A stretch of 64,000 nt of DNA from Colocasia esculenta (GCA_014218235.1 CM024755.1:161503941-161567940); one strand, 5' to 3'. Counted from the stretch's first letter, positions 47,441 through 60,818 are shown. Notes: generated by a model from the sequence alone, not told the origin. Made by a program: numbers and translations.

Positions 47441-47902
47441 TCCAAGCTGCCCTAGGCACAAAACTCAACTTTAGCACAGCTTTCCACCACAGACGGATGA
47501 TAGACTGAAAGAACAAATCAGATAGTGGAAGACATGCTACGAGCTTGTGCTATAGACTTTGAAGGGTATTGGAATGAACAACTGTCTCTAATAGAATTTG
47601 CCTACAACAATAGCTATCAGGCCAGCATTAAGATGGCACATTTGAAGCGCTATACGGCAGGAGCTGCAGATCGCCAGTCTGTTGGAATGAAGTAGGTGAG
47701 CAACAATTGGGGACCAGACATGGTGCAGAATACCAGTAGAGATATCCAGATTATCAGAGACAGAATTAAGGTAGCTCAGTCCAGGCAGAAGAGCTATGCT
47801 GATAAAAGAAGAAGGGACTTAGAATTTCAGACTGGAGATCATGTAATGCTGAAGGTATCCCCGACCAGAGGATTTCAAAGGTTTGGGATGAAAGGCAAGT
47901 GA
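47441..47902 (+). pseudogene. Element B integrase C-terminal half
   Basis: The sequence resumes with NQIVEDMLRACAIDFEGYW and IEFAYNNSYQASIKM. It then shifts to the frame at 47696-47902 (QNTSRDIQIIRDRI, QKSYADKRRRDLEF, GDHVMLKVSPTRGF) and stops at KGK. Several frame breaks. Confidence 0.88.
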
Positions 47903-48061
47903 GACCAAGATCATAGGTCTGTTTGAAGTGTTGGATAGAGTTGGCGAGGTAGCGTATCGACTAGCACTACCTCCCCAGTTCTCACAGTGCACAATGTTTC
48001 CATGTGGCATGCTACGGAAATACGTCTACGATCTGTCACACGTAATCAGCTATGAGACATT

Positions 48062-48292
48062 ATTCTGAATAAGGATAGGACCTATGAAGAAAGGCCAGTA
48101 AAAATCTTGGACAAGAAGATGCAACAGCTTCGGAATCGGTCTATACCCGTGGTAAAGGTATTATGGAGAAACCATGAAGTTGAAGAGGTCATGTGGGAGC
48201 CCGAAGCATTATTGCGACGGAATTATCGGGAGTTATTCAGTAAGTCATCTTCCTCTTACAATTCTATGAATTTGGGGACCAAATTCTTTTAA
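48062..48292 (+). pseudogene. Element B chromodomain
   Basis: YEERPVKILDKKMQQLRNRS, VVKVLWRNHEVEEVMWEPE and NYRELF form the chromodomain-like tail. The stop at 48290-48292 overlaps the start of the polypurine tract. Confidence 0.88.
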
Positions 48293-48302
48293 GAGGGGAG
48301 GA
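48291..48302 (+). other. Polypurine tract of element B
   Basis: AAGAGGGGAGGA directly precedes the 3' LTR. Confidence 0.85.
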
Positions 48303-51300
48303 TGTAGCAACCTGATTTTTCAAATCAAGAAAAATAAAAAAATTATTTAAATAATGAGATAAATTGATTTAATTAATAAAGGGAGAATAAATAGAAATTG
48401 AATGAAATAAAAAGAATTTAATGATAACCATTAAGCTAAATTAGTAGTGGGTTAAACAAATGGTCCAAACTAAATAGATGGGCCCAATAGGATGAAGCCC
48501 ATCTTGGAAGGAGATGTAATTAAGAGAAATTCGTATCTAATTAATTAATAAATGGAAAAGGACAAATTAATTATTAAAACAAGTCATATTATCCTAAAAA
48601 GAGTCTTATACTTACCTAAACCTTTACCCATGAAATTGGATCCCTTCCCAACTCTATTAGGTGGATAAATAAGAGAAAGTGGGAGATAAAGAAGGAAATT
48701 CGGAGTTTAATGGAAGGGAGGACTCTTATAATGGCTAGGACTCCTATAGTTAGCCATATACACCAAAAAACATCCCTAGCAACCATTTTCGTGGCTGGAA
48801 CTCTGGAGAACGAGGAGAAGGGCTGGAGACAAAGGAGCAAGGAGGAGGAGGCTAGAACAAGGAGGAGTTTTTCCATTTTCGTCACCAAACTAGGGTTTTC
48901 TTACTCCACGAAAAGGTAGGCAATCTCTCAATCAAAAATCATGTAAAAATTATCCTAGGTAGCCTTCATGTACCTCTTCAAAAGCCATATGGTTTCGTTG
49001 TATTCTGTTCATCCATTTGGGCAAATTTAATTCATGAAACCCTGCTGTCACCATGAACCTGAAATCTCATGTTTTCTCTAATTCCCCACACGTACTTGTT
49101 CCCATGCTATGAGAAAATTCTCATTGTAACTATAGTGCAATAGCTTTCAAACGCCTCTAGTTTTGTTCTATTTCGATCTCCATGATGGAGAATTAATTCT
49201 TTGAATCTCTGTCAGATACATGCACCCGACCCTTCATGTTACTTGTGAACCTCGTTTATACTTGACTTCAGATCATGATAAAATTATCATAAATACTACA
49301 TCTTGTTAGCTTTTAAAGCCTTAGTTTCGGAATGTTTCATCATGTATTCATCTCAAATTAATTCATGGAACCCTGACTGCGCCTGTTTAGGTTACCAAAA
49401 AGTAACCTGATCAATGCATATCTAACCTTGTCTATTTTCAAATTAATCATGCATGTTGATAGATCTATATGTCTACTTTCGTTTGAAATTGGTTTCGTAC
49501 TTTTTGGATCACCGTACTATTTTATATGGAATTTAGAATGTCCCTGTATCACAGAGGACTCGCCCTGGAAAAAGGGAAAAAGGGCAATCCCACCTGTTAT
49601 CGCGAAGGCGCGATCCGCCGCGATATCAGCGGGGTCGCGCCGGCCGATGGCGTCGCGTCAAGAATGCGGCGGCATAAGCCGCCGCGATTTAGTCCAGACA
49701 GGGCCAGACCTTCCAGGCCCGTGTCATGCCCGACCGACCCGTCACGATTTGAATCGCGACGGGTAAGTCTGCGTGTTTTCATGAATCCGACCAGAATGGA
49801 AAATTGTGCATATGCCCTGTTGTTTAAGCTTTATACCTTTAATTAGCCATGATTAAATCATGTTATAGTTAATTCGACTTGGTGAATTAATAAAGGACAT
49901 TAATGATATAAATTTAATTATTTAAAATGACATTTGTACGACATGTCATATCCTCAAGATTTCTTTACACTTACCACACACAACATTATTAAATGCCATT
50001 TGACCTTGATAAATTATGCAATAATGTATTCGGAAATTAGCGAAATAAATGACTAAATTACCCTATTTTTATTAAATACAATTGTTTTCGTTTTATACGC
50101 GATTTTAAATACTGTTATCGTTTTGCCTCGGCTTCGAGCACTCGAGGCACGACGGACCCGTTTCTACACACTTCCCTTGACTTAGACCACCCTCCATCGA
50201 GAATACTCTCGACTGGGCCAGGGACTCCGTCAAGACCTCCGTAAGTCTTCTGGCTTTGGCGCACGTCCTTAGTCAATGAGCTGGTTGTGCCCCAAAACCC
50301 GTTACACTCTTAGGGATCAGTACGATCCATGACCTTAGTGTGTACACTCTTATCTTGTGATCATGCCGAACCATCTAGCCTGTGTACACAGCACGGCTAG
50401 TGGACGGTGGTGACTTCTACCAGATTGCCGGCCCGCAGTGGTGTGCGTGCAACCATATTATCGATGGTTAACATGATTTTACGATAATACCCCTGTCTCA
50501 TCTGCTCTCTATATTCTATCGTCTGTTCACGTTCTCTCTACACTCTCATCTATCTCGTCTAGTACTCTCTTATCTCTTCTTGGTACTCTATTGGCCATTC
50601 GTGTGATTGTTTAGATAAAGAAAATGACTAATGCCAGCGCAATAGAGCCCGATCAGGTCCTGGGAGGAGCGCCCGAAAAGTGCCAGTGCCCAGGGAGTTA
50701 AAATGATCAAGGATGTGTTACGGCATGCATCCAGCGCCAGTTTACTATCTAGATTAATCTATGACAATCAAAGTACTATTCTACAAGTGCAAGCGTGATC
50801 GTTACTAGGGCACCGTTGTGCAAATTACATGTTATAACGTTACATGACCATTCTATTGTCCTTCTTGTGGTACTATTTTCCCTGTGCCAGTTGCAATTGT
50901 TCTCTCGTTATCATGACATACTCTACATGACTTTATCTCTCAGTTAGTCTGCCATTAAAACATTAACTATTTAAAGCATGCTTGTGTTCATGAGATATTA
51001 AATCCTACTGGGCGTTATTCGCTTATTCCTGCGTATTTATTTAATGTGTTCAGGTGAGTCGGATGGAGACGACCACACATACGAGGACGGGACGAGGGAG
51101 ATGCTCAGGAGTGACCATTTCAGCCACCAGTGCTATCTAGTAGTAGTTAGTATAGTATGAGTTAGTGAGTCAGTTAGTCAAATGTAATAGTTGATTTTTG
51201 AATAAAGTACTCAGGGCCCAGTTCTGGCTCTGATACGTTGATGTAATGATGTCTGGTGGATTATTAATGAAATTGGAGTTTATTTGGTATTATTCCATTG

Positions 51301-51381
51301 TGCAATGGTTTGCATTTATTTCTCGCTCGTACTATTTAATAACTGTAATCTCGCTCCGATATTCCACGTCGGGGCGTTACA
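48303..51381 (+). repeat. 3' LTR of element B
   Basis: 3079 bp, same ends as the 5' LTR. In the first 230 bases I count about seven one- or two-base indels and only a few substitutions against the 5' copy. CAGGTGAGTC lies at 51051. Confidence 0.93.
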
Positions 51382-53941
51382 GTATGTATATATGTTGTGT
51401 TGTGTACGTAGGTTATTGATATTTATGTGTTTCTGCCGAAATACCAGTTAACGTCAACATCCATTGATGTTAAGGGCAGGTAGACAACCTGTGCGCCGTT
51501 GACTCCATGCTCAGAGGATATATGTGTCCAAATCGATGGAAGTTACTTCTTGTTAACGGCAACAATGTGGCCGTTTACTTCTCCGGTTATGTTGCGATTC
51601 CAGATCTAAAAATGGTTGCGTTTTCTCCTAGTGCTAATTAGGAAACAATCCCCAACGGTAGGAAAACCTAATGCTAGTCGTACCCAACCCATTAGCCCTA
51701 TAAAACCTATAGTTTTCGGCCATATTAAGACCTTTGGGTTGAGATGAAAGCTAGGGTTTTCTTGTGGGAAAAACCAGAACTTTGCAAGCTTGATCCGACG
51801 TGTGTGGGGTTCTTCGGCGATCTACTGCGACTGGAAGGAGCTCCGAGTGTGAAGAATCTCTCCGACTCTGGAGATCCATCTGCGCAAGCAGAAAGATCGG
51901 AATTGGGAGGGGAATCTCACCTTCTTGGCTTGGCGAGGAGGGCTACTTCGACAAAATTGATCTTCCTAGATTTTATTTCAGGCAAGTAATCGAGGTTTAA
52001 CATCCCTAACTGTCCTCTAGAGTCCCAAGAATTTTATGGATTTTTATTCGTGTCCTAGAACCCCCAATTCTCTTCTTTTGGTGAGTTCGGTCTGCACTTT
52101 ATGCAGACAGGAGGTTGACGGAAACCTTGTTGCTGCCAAGCTCTTGAGTTGACAACAGCATCTTATGGTGTTAACCCACCTTTACGGCCAAGGCCTTTGC
52201 CGCCAAGTTCATCTGTTTTCACAGAACCTTGTTTGTCATGTCTGTGTGATAAATTTTAGACTTCTGGTTATCTGTACATGTTGTAAAAATTAGGATTCTC
52301 AGGTATGGTCTGTAGGTCATATCATGAGGTTCTGTCAATTTTCTGAGCATGATATTATTAATATAAATTCTATTTTGATAAAATAAGCATGTTTTGACTG
52401 TGTTTAATTCGAAATAAATAGTTTGGTTGCATGTTAGGGTTACAGAAAAATTATCATGATCTTAGAGTGACTGTTCTCATGTTTTGGACCTATTAGAACT
52501 GACTGCTTTACTGTCTAACATATTAGGTGAATATTTCACTGAAATATACATAAAATCTATTTAAATTGTTAAAATTAGTTTTACTATTGAGAAAAATCTA
52601 AAAAATCATGTGACATATTACTTGTATGAAGTCTGTGATAAAAATGTGATACTCTTTTGACAACTGAGAGTACTGTTTGTCTTTTTAAAGGATATTAAGC
52701 CATGATAAGCGTGTTTAATTTAGATCATGTAAAATTTAGTGATTAGCAGCATGATTAAGCACTTTTATGGTTAAATTGCCACTGTGAAATAGTAATATCA
52801 TGTTCTATAAACCGAAGCATGTGTGTTACATTAAAGTGCATATGAATGAGTTAAATTGTGTATATAAGTGAATGAAACCATGTGATTAAGTGTTAATGTG
52901 AAAATTGTGCCGAGATTGACTGCTACCATAGAAGGCTGTGGAGCCGTACTATAGAAAAGTCCCTATGGGAAGGCTCATTATGTATGTGATATCCTATGGG
53001 CATTAGGATGAAATCCTGGAGGTGGACAAGTACCACTGGTTAGGGTGGAGAGCGCTTCTCCCGGTTCTGCACAGTTTTCAAGATTTGTCACTGTATTGCC
53101 TAGGTGACAGGTATGTGTTATGTAAATGTGTGTCCTTCTTTATGGTGGTTCGGACTATGTGTCACGACAATTAAGTGTAAAGTGTGAAAATGTGAAAATG
53201 TGAATGTGATAGCATGTGAAGAGATGTGAAACATGTGATGAGAATTATTCATGTTAAAACAGCAAGCTAAAGATGTGTATATGTGTTTTAAAAGCATGTG
53301 AAAATGATTAGATATCATGCTAGGATTGTTAATACTTTGTGCATAATACCATGATCTAGTTGTGTGGAATTATGAAATGATATGAATAGATTTGAAACCA
53401 TGAATCATGTTACATATTATGTGTAGAAAGCATGTTATAGGTTATTCATGGGTAATAGTCTATTTGACATGAAGCATGTGCCATGTGAATCCTTTATTGT
53501 TAAAGCATAGCTTGTGTGCGATATGTGTAAGGGTGTACCTGGGTCTTTTTGAAAGACTCATACTTGTTTTGACATACAGGTGAGACAGGTGTCCCCACAC
53601 TTGAGGAGGACTTAGTGAGGAGCGACTCCGAGAGTGAGGAGTAGCTACACTTGTGGAGGTCTCTGCGTAGGTTACACATTTACTTTTACTAGTATGTGAA
53701 CAATGTTATTCATATGGACATGTATAATGTGGACAATTGTTATTTACATTTGCTATATAGACTGTGGAATTATGTGAATGATGATAGAATAAGACTTCTC
53801 TTTAATTCTGCTGTACTCTTTTATTATTTATGTACATCTCGACCTATTATGTAGTGTTGGATAAATATCCCACTGTAATGATGTCCTTTATCGATGTAGA
53901 TTGTATAATCGTACCGGTATAAGGAGGGTCATTACAACTTA

Positions 53942-54490
53942 TCTCTTCCCACTTTATTTAAGTAAATCCATTACCTTTTGCGCTATCGTCATCACCTATT
54001 TTGTCGTTTTCTGTATTAACTGCTCCGCCTTTTCAAAAGTTACTTTATGTCTCTCTATTACGAAGGGAACTCATCCCTCACCGATTCTCTCTCTCATCCT
54101 TTTCGACTCCAAGGTATGCAAAACCCTCATCGACTCTAGAATCCTTCTTTCCTGCTCTCGAAGGATTTGACTCTTCCTGCTCAAATTTCTTGAGGGGTCT
54201 TATTCTTCTTCCTCCCACGATCCTCAAGAACCCTCTCTTGAAAACTTCCACGACCGCTTTTGGGTGTTCCAGCAGTGTGGGTGGTTACAACACCACCTTC
54301 CTCACGGAAGAACAACTCGAGAGATATCAGGCTGTGAAGATCAAGATCTGTGGAAACAACAATTGATTTGGATGATTTGGAGAAGCACGAAATGCACAGT
54401 GTGATTGAAGCCCTTCAGAGGTTGAAATAGACAGGGGTATGTACAGTTTCTGAACCTAGTTACCCACATCTGGCGAAGGCGTTCTATACA
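53942..54490 (+). pseudogene. Non-canonical (env-position) ORF of copia host, first part
   Basis: An open region with several frame breaks leads to FLTEEQLERYQAVKIKICGN, then LDDLEKHEMHSVIEALQ, a TAG, and CTVSEPSYPHLAKAFY, where the D-type solo LTR cuts in. It resumes at 57341. The wording resembles the plant family known as 'putative plant transposon protein'. It follows copia RNase H on the same strand once the nested elements are removed, the position of the extra ORF in SIRE/Maximus elements. Confidence 0.6.
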
Positions 54491-57340
54491 TGTAATACCC
54501 CAAATTTATATTACTATATTTATTCCAAAACAAGGATAATTCAGTTATAATACCTTAACCATATCAATAAATGGAAATAATGACATGTAAGTATGACTGG
54601 TGGTAACGAACATTACCCCAGTGACGCACATCGAAATGCGTGCCTCCACAGGGCGATTCTGGAAACGACGTCAAATAAAAATCCGAGAACATCATAATTT
54701 CCAGAAAAATGTGGAGAAATTTATTATGTAATTACATGAATTTTTCGACGTACGGATTTCAACGTACAATCGACGCGACCAATTTTCGGGTGATTTTTCA
54801 CCTACTGCAAATAAAATCTAAAAATTAAACTAAAATTACTACAATTGTAAAACCATCCTATTAGCCTATGTTAAAATATCATGACAAAAGGACACCATTT
54901 AATGTGTTTGCTTAATAAACATTGGACAGTGAATTATGGGTATTTTACGGTTGCATTTTTCTTTGATTTTCTGGAAGCTTACGTGTAAGCCTATTGAGAG
55001 GCCAGCACTTGAGGTAAAACCTCATACCCACTTACCTGAGGTGTCCTACCCAGGATTGGCATGTTACCCGTGTCTTATGGTGAAAACATTTCACCCTTAC
55101 CATGACACCTAGGTGACTATCGTGTCACTTTGCATGAGAGGCTTCCTTGCTATAAAAAGACCCCAAGGGCCATCGTAGATAGGTTCCACTTCTTGTTTTC
55201 CTATTTTTCTTCTACCATAGCTTGAAGCAACTTCAGGAGTGAGAGGTTTTCTGAGTAAGAATCTGGGTGGAGAGGCCATTTTGAGGGAGACAATTGTTCT
55301 TTCTCTCCTTCCTGTTCATTTATCTTGTCCCTGCTCAAGTTCGGGTTGAAGCTGCTACTAAGAAGTGATTGGGGAGATTATGGAAGCTAAAGCTACTATT
55401 GTACCAAGTTGCATTTACTTACTTGTCTCTTGGTGATTATCTTCTTCATCTCCTTCAACCAAGGTAGGATTCATCTTTTGATCACCATCTTCTATTTCTC
55501 CTTCCTTATTAAGTCTTGAAATCCAATAGCTATCTTGACTTCATGTGAATATGGATTTAGTAAGCTTCCTTGATTAATTCGTTACCATTGAGTTCATATG
55601 TTGCTAATCAACACTCACGACTTTGAATATAATCTTATGTACTGGTAGAATTCTATTCTTGTATCCATCTTCCACACACTCTTGACATCCTCTTTAGTTT
55701 AAGAAGTGATCACTTGTTAATTGCCTTAAGTGTGAGATATCTTGTGAGAATCATGTATCTACTCTTTACAAGATTATCCTAGTATGAGGTCTTAGGATCC
55801 ATTCTTATTCATGTTCTTTTCCTTCCACATTCAGTGTAATCTAAGTAGTTAAGTAATCATTTCTCTTAAGTTTGTTGACCTTCAGATTTGGAGATTCATT
55901 CCATGATAAGTTCAAGCCTTCATCACATAAGGTTTTATGTTTTCCATGAAAGACAATGTCATCCTTTTCTTCCATTAACCTTTGTGCCATTTTGAGATCA
56001 TGTTGACTACAATTCTTGGATCTTATCGATCATTTAGATAAACTACATTCCATATCTTTTCCTTGACTTTCTTGACATGTTAGCTTCATGTTTGAGGCTA
56101 AATCATACCTTATAAGGTTCCAATCATGTTAGGTATGAAAGGTGGGTATATTAGTATCATTCTAGGTGATCTTAGCCCATTTTTGCAAGTTTACACTGCA
56201 CCTGTCGACAGCCGAACCTTGCCCTGTCGACAGGGGCCTCTGTCCAGAGCCAGAAAATTGAGGACTATCAGGGGCTGTCGACAGATACCCCTTTCTGTCG
56301 ACAGCAAAAGACAGGCAGAGCACCAGTCTTCTGGAAAAAGTCTCCCTGTCGACAGGAAGACTTTGTCTGTCGACAGGTACCTTCAGTCCACTAATTTTGC
56401 ACTTGTTTTGACTTGTTTTATGATTGGAATCACACCCAATTGATCCCATCAAATGATCACTCAATGATAGATGTTTTTACCACTCTAAACACCTACTAAA
56501 TCAGTCAAAGTTTATTCCTTTATACCTGAACTTTCACTCCAAAGTTTCGAGCACAATTGACATCGTGAAATTGTCATTCCTGAATTCAATGAAGGGACAT
56601 AGCTCCCAAAAGTTTGTATATAAGCCATAATCTTGTATCCTTGATCTATTGCATGAATGAGTGTGTGAAGATGGCATATTTGAGTCTTGGACTCGTTTGA
56701 TAATTATGCCAGGCAAATAAGGGTTGGTTCAGTCCTGGGGAGAGCGCCCTAATTCGTCACTGGCCGCGCGGGGACGTTGAGAATTTCCGGATGTTGGCAT
56801 GCATCAATTATGTTTGATTAGTCATCATATCATGCTTGTGTGTATGAGAATATCTGTTTGAATTTAGTATCCCTTGCGAGAATACTCTTGCTTCTGAAAG
56901 CACTCATGTGAATTTGTGTATCTTGATTATGTCATACTTGTTCGTTATCTTGAACTTCATGTCAGTGATCCACACTTGTTTCTATCCTTGATTATAATCA
57001 TTAAATCCTCTTGATTTAAAAGAATTGAGTTCTACTGGGCTAGTTAGCTCATTAAATTTAACATTTTCAGGTGATCAAGATGGAGTTGATGCTTAAGGGA
57101 AATTGTGTGCTGAGCGGATAACCCGATGCCGAGCAAAGCTATTAATTTTTGCTTTCTTTATAGATAAAAAGGAGAATGTAATAAAGATACAATCTACTTT
57201 TGTTTATCCTCATTTAGACTATAATGAGGAGTATCGTGTAATAAGTTCCGCGAACCGAGTTGGTTATAAATATACCTTTCGTTATTTGCATGTTTATAAT
57301 CTGTCATTTCCAATAAATGCAATTTTATTAGGACGTGACA
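54491..57340 (+). repeat. Solo LTR related to element D, plus strand
   Basis: 2850 bp, TGTAATACCCC to GGACGTGACA, duplication ataca (54486-54490, 57341-57345). It matches D LTRs in order: TATAAAAAG near 55152, six TGTCGACAG words at 56203-56378, the TCCTGGGGAGAGCGCCC module near 56729, and CAGGTGATC at 57067. It is diverged from D, so it is older or from another subfamily. The Met-initiated frame at 57103 runs out of the LTR into the host ORF and is not a gene start. Confidence 0.92.
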
Positions 57341-58007
57341 ATACATGCCTGAAATCCGATGAAGATGGGTCTCTTACCTCCCTTGTCAAAGGTAATTCTA
57401 TTCACATTACTCATGACTTGTTGGAGAGGCTATTTGGTGTTTCTAAAGTAGGGCACATCTTAGTCAACATAGTGGACATTCATGTTAAGGGCCTCAGAAT
57501 CATAGGAATAGAGTTCAAGCTTAAAGATGGGAAGATTGACACAAATCAGTTCAATGCACTCAACAAAATAATGCACTTCATTGTCTGTCAAATTTTGGTA
57601 CCTCGCAGTGCTACCTTCTCTTCCTGCACGAAAGGAGATGCAGATGTTATGTTTTGGGCTATACAGAAGTAGGACGTAAACATAGCACAGATTATGGTTG
57701 AAAAGATGAAGTCTGCTACTGAGGTTATTTGGGATAAGAAGAATAAGTTGGCAGTATCCATTTCTATGCTCACTTGCTTACCAGAATTTTAGACATTTTG
57801 AGATTGATTTGGAGGAGAATGATGGAGAAGATGGGTCAGCCAATTCGCACTAGAAACTTGAAGAATAGTGGTTTCTTGGTAGGAAGTGTTTGGACTAAGA
57901 CTTCTGTGGCTGAAGAAGAAGCCATTATCGGAGAGGCCTCTATTGCTGAAGCTCCACCTATTCAAGAAGATGAGGCTGTAGTTAGAGAGGATGAGCCTAA
58001 GCATTAG
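57341..58007 (+). pseudogene. Non-canonical ORF of copia host, second part
   Basis: Continues with CLKSDEDGSLTSLVKG, ITHDLLERLFGVSKVG, LNKIMHFIVCQILVPRS and MVEKMKSATEVIWDKK, then a frame change near 57,770 to an acidic EEEAIIGEASIAEAP tail. A stop at 57670-57672 interrupts. The helical domain with conserved LFGV and HFIVCQILVPRS is what recalls the 'putative plant transposon protein' domain. Confidence 0.65.
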
Positions 58008-60454
58008 TAAGGAGGATTGAAGACATTGCACCTGAATTCATTGAGCCCTTTGGGCAATCATCTGAAAAAGTGTGATCCCTCCTCCAGTTCTTGTACCTCC
58101 TATTGTCCAAGAGTTAGTAGCTGATCCCATAGAAAGTGTTGCTCACACTGAGGGGGAGCATGTAGATACACATATTGAAGAAACCCCTAGTGTTCCAGTT
58201 GTAGAAGCTGCTACTGAAGGAAGTCTTGAAGAAGAAATTCTAGATGTTGTGGCACCAAACCAATTTGAAGATCTTCCTATGCAAGATACTCCTGCTCAGG
58301 GGGAGCCTGCTACTCAGAGGGAGCCTGTCGCTAGTGCCCTTGTAGGTCAATTTCAAGAAGGCCTAGTGGAAGATGTTTCTGATGAGGATGATGATGATAG
58401 TGTTCACCAGCACACCAGTTTTACAATAGTACATGATGAGCCAGCTGGTGGTCCTAGAGGAAAAGGGAAAATTGTTGCCAATAATATTCCAATGCTCAGT
58501 AGAAGGGCACACAATAAATCCAGGAAGAAGAAGATCCATGTTCATCTGGAACCAGTTATTGATCGATTGAATGCTCAAAGAGAAATTATGTGCTCTTTCT
58601 AATATGATATAACTTCAATTTTTCTCAACCAGAGCACTCAAGCAAAGGACATTGGTGTAGTCAAGTCTGAGCTCCATGATATGAGAAGTGAACTGAGCAG
58701 TTTGAAGAATTTGGTGACTGACCTTGCACATTTCGTGAGGGAGCACTTATCAGCTCAAGCCCCTTATGTTCCCTCTGAGTCAGTACCAGAAGATGCTACT
58801 GGGCCATCAAGGCCTCCTCAACCAGAATAGCCAGACCAGTCAGTGCCAGCTGAGTCAGTTGTAGGGCCATCAGGGCCATCAGTAGAGAAATCAAGGGTCA
58901 TCAGTAGAGGAAACTGGGCCATCAGGGCCAACTGAGGTAGAAGATGTTGTAGCTGTGCCATCAGGGCCATCAGAGCAAAAGGAAACAGTGGTTGGGCCAT
59001 CTGGGCCTCAAGAGAATGTAGAGGAAGCTACTATGCCCCCAGGGCCCTCTGATCCTTCAGTTCTTCAGACTCCATCCCCTTCCTCTCCACTTGCCTCTTT
59101 CACTACCCCACTTGCTCCTGAACCATCCAAGAAACCCCTTCCCAAACATATTTCTTCTCTACTCCTTTCCCGTTGAATCCTCTTCTTCACCTATTCCTTC
59201 ATCTTCCATTCCTCCTCCCACTTTTGAGGCACCTCCAGCCTCTTCTTCTAGTCCCTCATCTGTTGGTCCCTCCTCTGCTGGACCATCTACTCAATCTCCT
59301 CCCACTTCATCCTTATCCTCTCTTCATCACCTACTCCACCATTTTTCATCACTCTCATTCCTGAGGGTGCTAGTATCATTTGCCATACTGTTCAAGATAT
59401 CAAAGATGAGTTTGAAGAGGCCATACTCTGCACAGTTCTCTCTGTCTCTTCTCATATTCACAGGACTGATTCTCAGCCTTCTCCTAGTCCTGCATCCAAG
59501 AAAAGAAAAATATCCAAAGAGCTTGTTTTCTCATCCTCTCAAGCTCTCTTTCCTCCTCTATGGTACTCTCTTTCTGTGTCAACAGACGCAAGTTTCTCTA
59601 TTATGAATATCTCCAAAATGGACCTTTGTTGCTGTTTATGGCCTCCCTTACCTAAATCTATCTGAACATCTCAATCTTATTCTTCCTATCTCTCTTGTGC
59701 CTAAGCCTGACCAATCCAAAATCTTGTCTTCAGCTGAGTCCAAGACTGAGGATCAGTGGGCTAGGTCAAATAAAGCACTCTACAAGAAGTTTGAGGTTTC
59801 TAGGGCTAACAGATCTCCACCTTCAGACCATCCTCTTACTCTGTCTAAATGGTTTGTCTGTCAGCACACATCCTTATGGGGTCCTTTCTTTCAGAAGGAG
59901 ATCAAGTTGATCAGGAAGTTCTAGATGTATAATGACTACTGCCTTGTCAATCGCCTTCTTGATGCCCAGCATGGTAAGTTCAAGGCCGCTATCTCTCTTC
60001 TCCGCACAGAAAACCCAGTGAATGTCACTCTTCAGGTTGATTTTGCCTTTTTGAAGATGCCTGCCCTTACATTTCTCCCTCAACTGCATTTCTACTCATG
60101 GACTCTGATGTGGGTCCCATAATTTGAGAGGTTTCCAGAGTTAAGGCACAGATCTTTGTTCAGAGGGAGCCCCTCTTGCTTTTCATAGATTCCTATTCAG
60201 AGAATATCATAGGGGTTATATCGAGTTTTTGTTTTAGCTCCAGGCTAGCAGAATCTGAGAGAATCCTCAACTCTGAATGGTGTAAAGTCTACAGCTTTTC
60301 AGTTAAATCAGCTAAAATCCTCCTTAGCACAATCAAAGCAGCCGAATCTTACTCCGAGCAGTTCATGGATCTCAACTCCCTCAACCTAGTTTTAGATCCT
60401 TATTCTATTTGGGTTGAGAGATACAAGATCTTTGAAGCATTGCAGAAGGACTGA
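58008..60454 (+). pseudogene. Non-canonical ORF of copia host, low-complexity and C-terminal part
   Basis: 58072-58602 is an acidic, Pro-rich stretch ending in a basic patch (RAHNKSRKKKIHVHLEPV). A coiled-coil piece follows (KSELHDMRSELSSLKNLV, near 58,665), then GPSGPS repeats (58,860-59,060) and a Ser/Pro-rich stretch (59,040-59,330). The end (59,697-60,454) contains DQWARSNKALYKKFEVSR, MYNDYCLVNRLLDAQHGKF and LSTIKAAESYSEQFMDLNS. Many stops separate the parts. Function unknown; no membrane anchor can be seen. Confidence 0.55.
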
Positions 60455-60818
60455 AGGCTCAAAGCACATTATCCCATCTCCATAGTAAGTTCCTTCAGCA
60501 TGCTAGTTTTGAGACTACTAGATCTACAAGTGTCTCTAGGATATGAGTACACCAAATTATTGAAGATCAGAGATAGCTTCACATCAAGAGATGCAGTCAG
60601 AGATGGGGCCTTCCTATAACTTAGTTGGGGGTCTTTCAAAACCTTTTTGAAGAGCAAGAAGCCAAGCTTGGCAGCTCATTACTCGCCATGCTTCCTTCTG
60701 TCTCCTGCCTTCTAATTTTGACCCTCACTAATTAATAAGATTTGCATCTTTGGCTCCCATTATCATTGTCTCTTTCTTCCATTCTCTCTTCTGCTATTTA
60801 TTTCTTTTTGCTAATGAC
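60455..60818. other. 3' non-coding part of copia host
   Basis: No gene is supported. The sequence is C/T-rich toward the polypurine tract. Confidence 0.5.

Larger units (their letters stand above)
37878..51381 (+). mobile_element. Complete Ty3/gypsy chromovirus B, with solo LTR C inside
   Basis: LTRs 37878-40958 and 48303-51381, duplication gtatg (37873-37877, 51382-51386). Internal order: primer site, gag with two zinc knuckles, protease, RT, RNase H, integrase (interrupted), chromodomain, polypurine tract. Differences between the LTRs are largely single-base indels. Coding domains are recognisable but repeatedly frame-shifted. Confidence 0.95.
37717..53936 (+). repeat. Solo LTR of family A (A2), split by element B
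   Basis: The two pieces are 37717-37877 and 51382-53936, about 2.7 kb together, homologous over their whole length to A1. The outer duplication is actta (37712-37716, 53937-53941). The ends are TGTAAGGCCCTCG and GGTCATTACA. No internal region or second LTR remains, so unequal recombination presumably removed them. A TATAAAA lies near 51696-51702. The Met-initiated frame at 51744-51989 shows no known domain. Confidence 0.93.

Noticed and set aside
57103..57672. A single 189-codon gene
   Set aside because: The first 80 codons are the end of a solo LTR; only the part after 57340 is host-element coding sequence.
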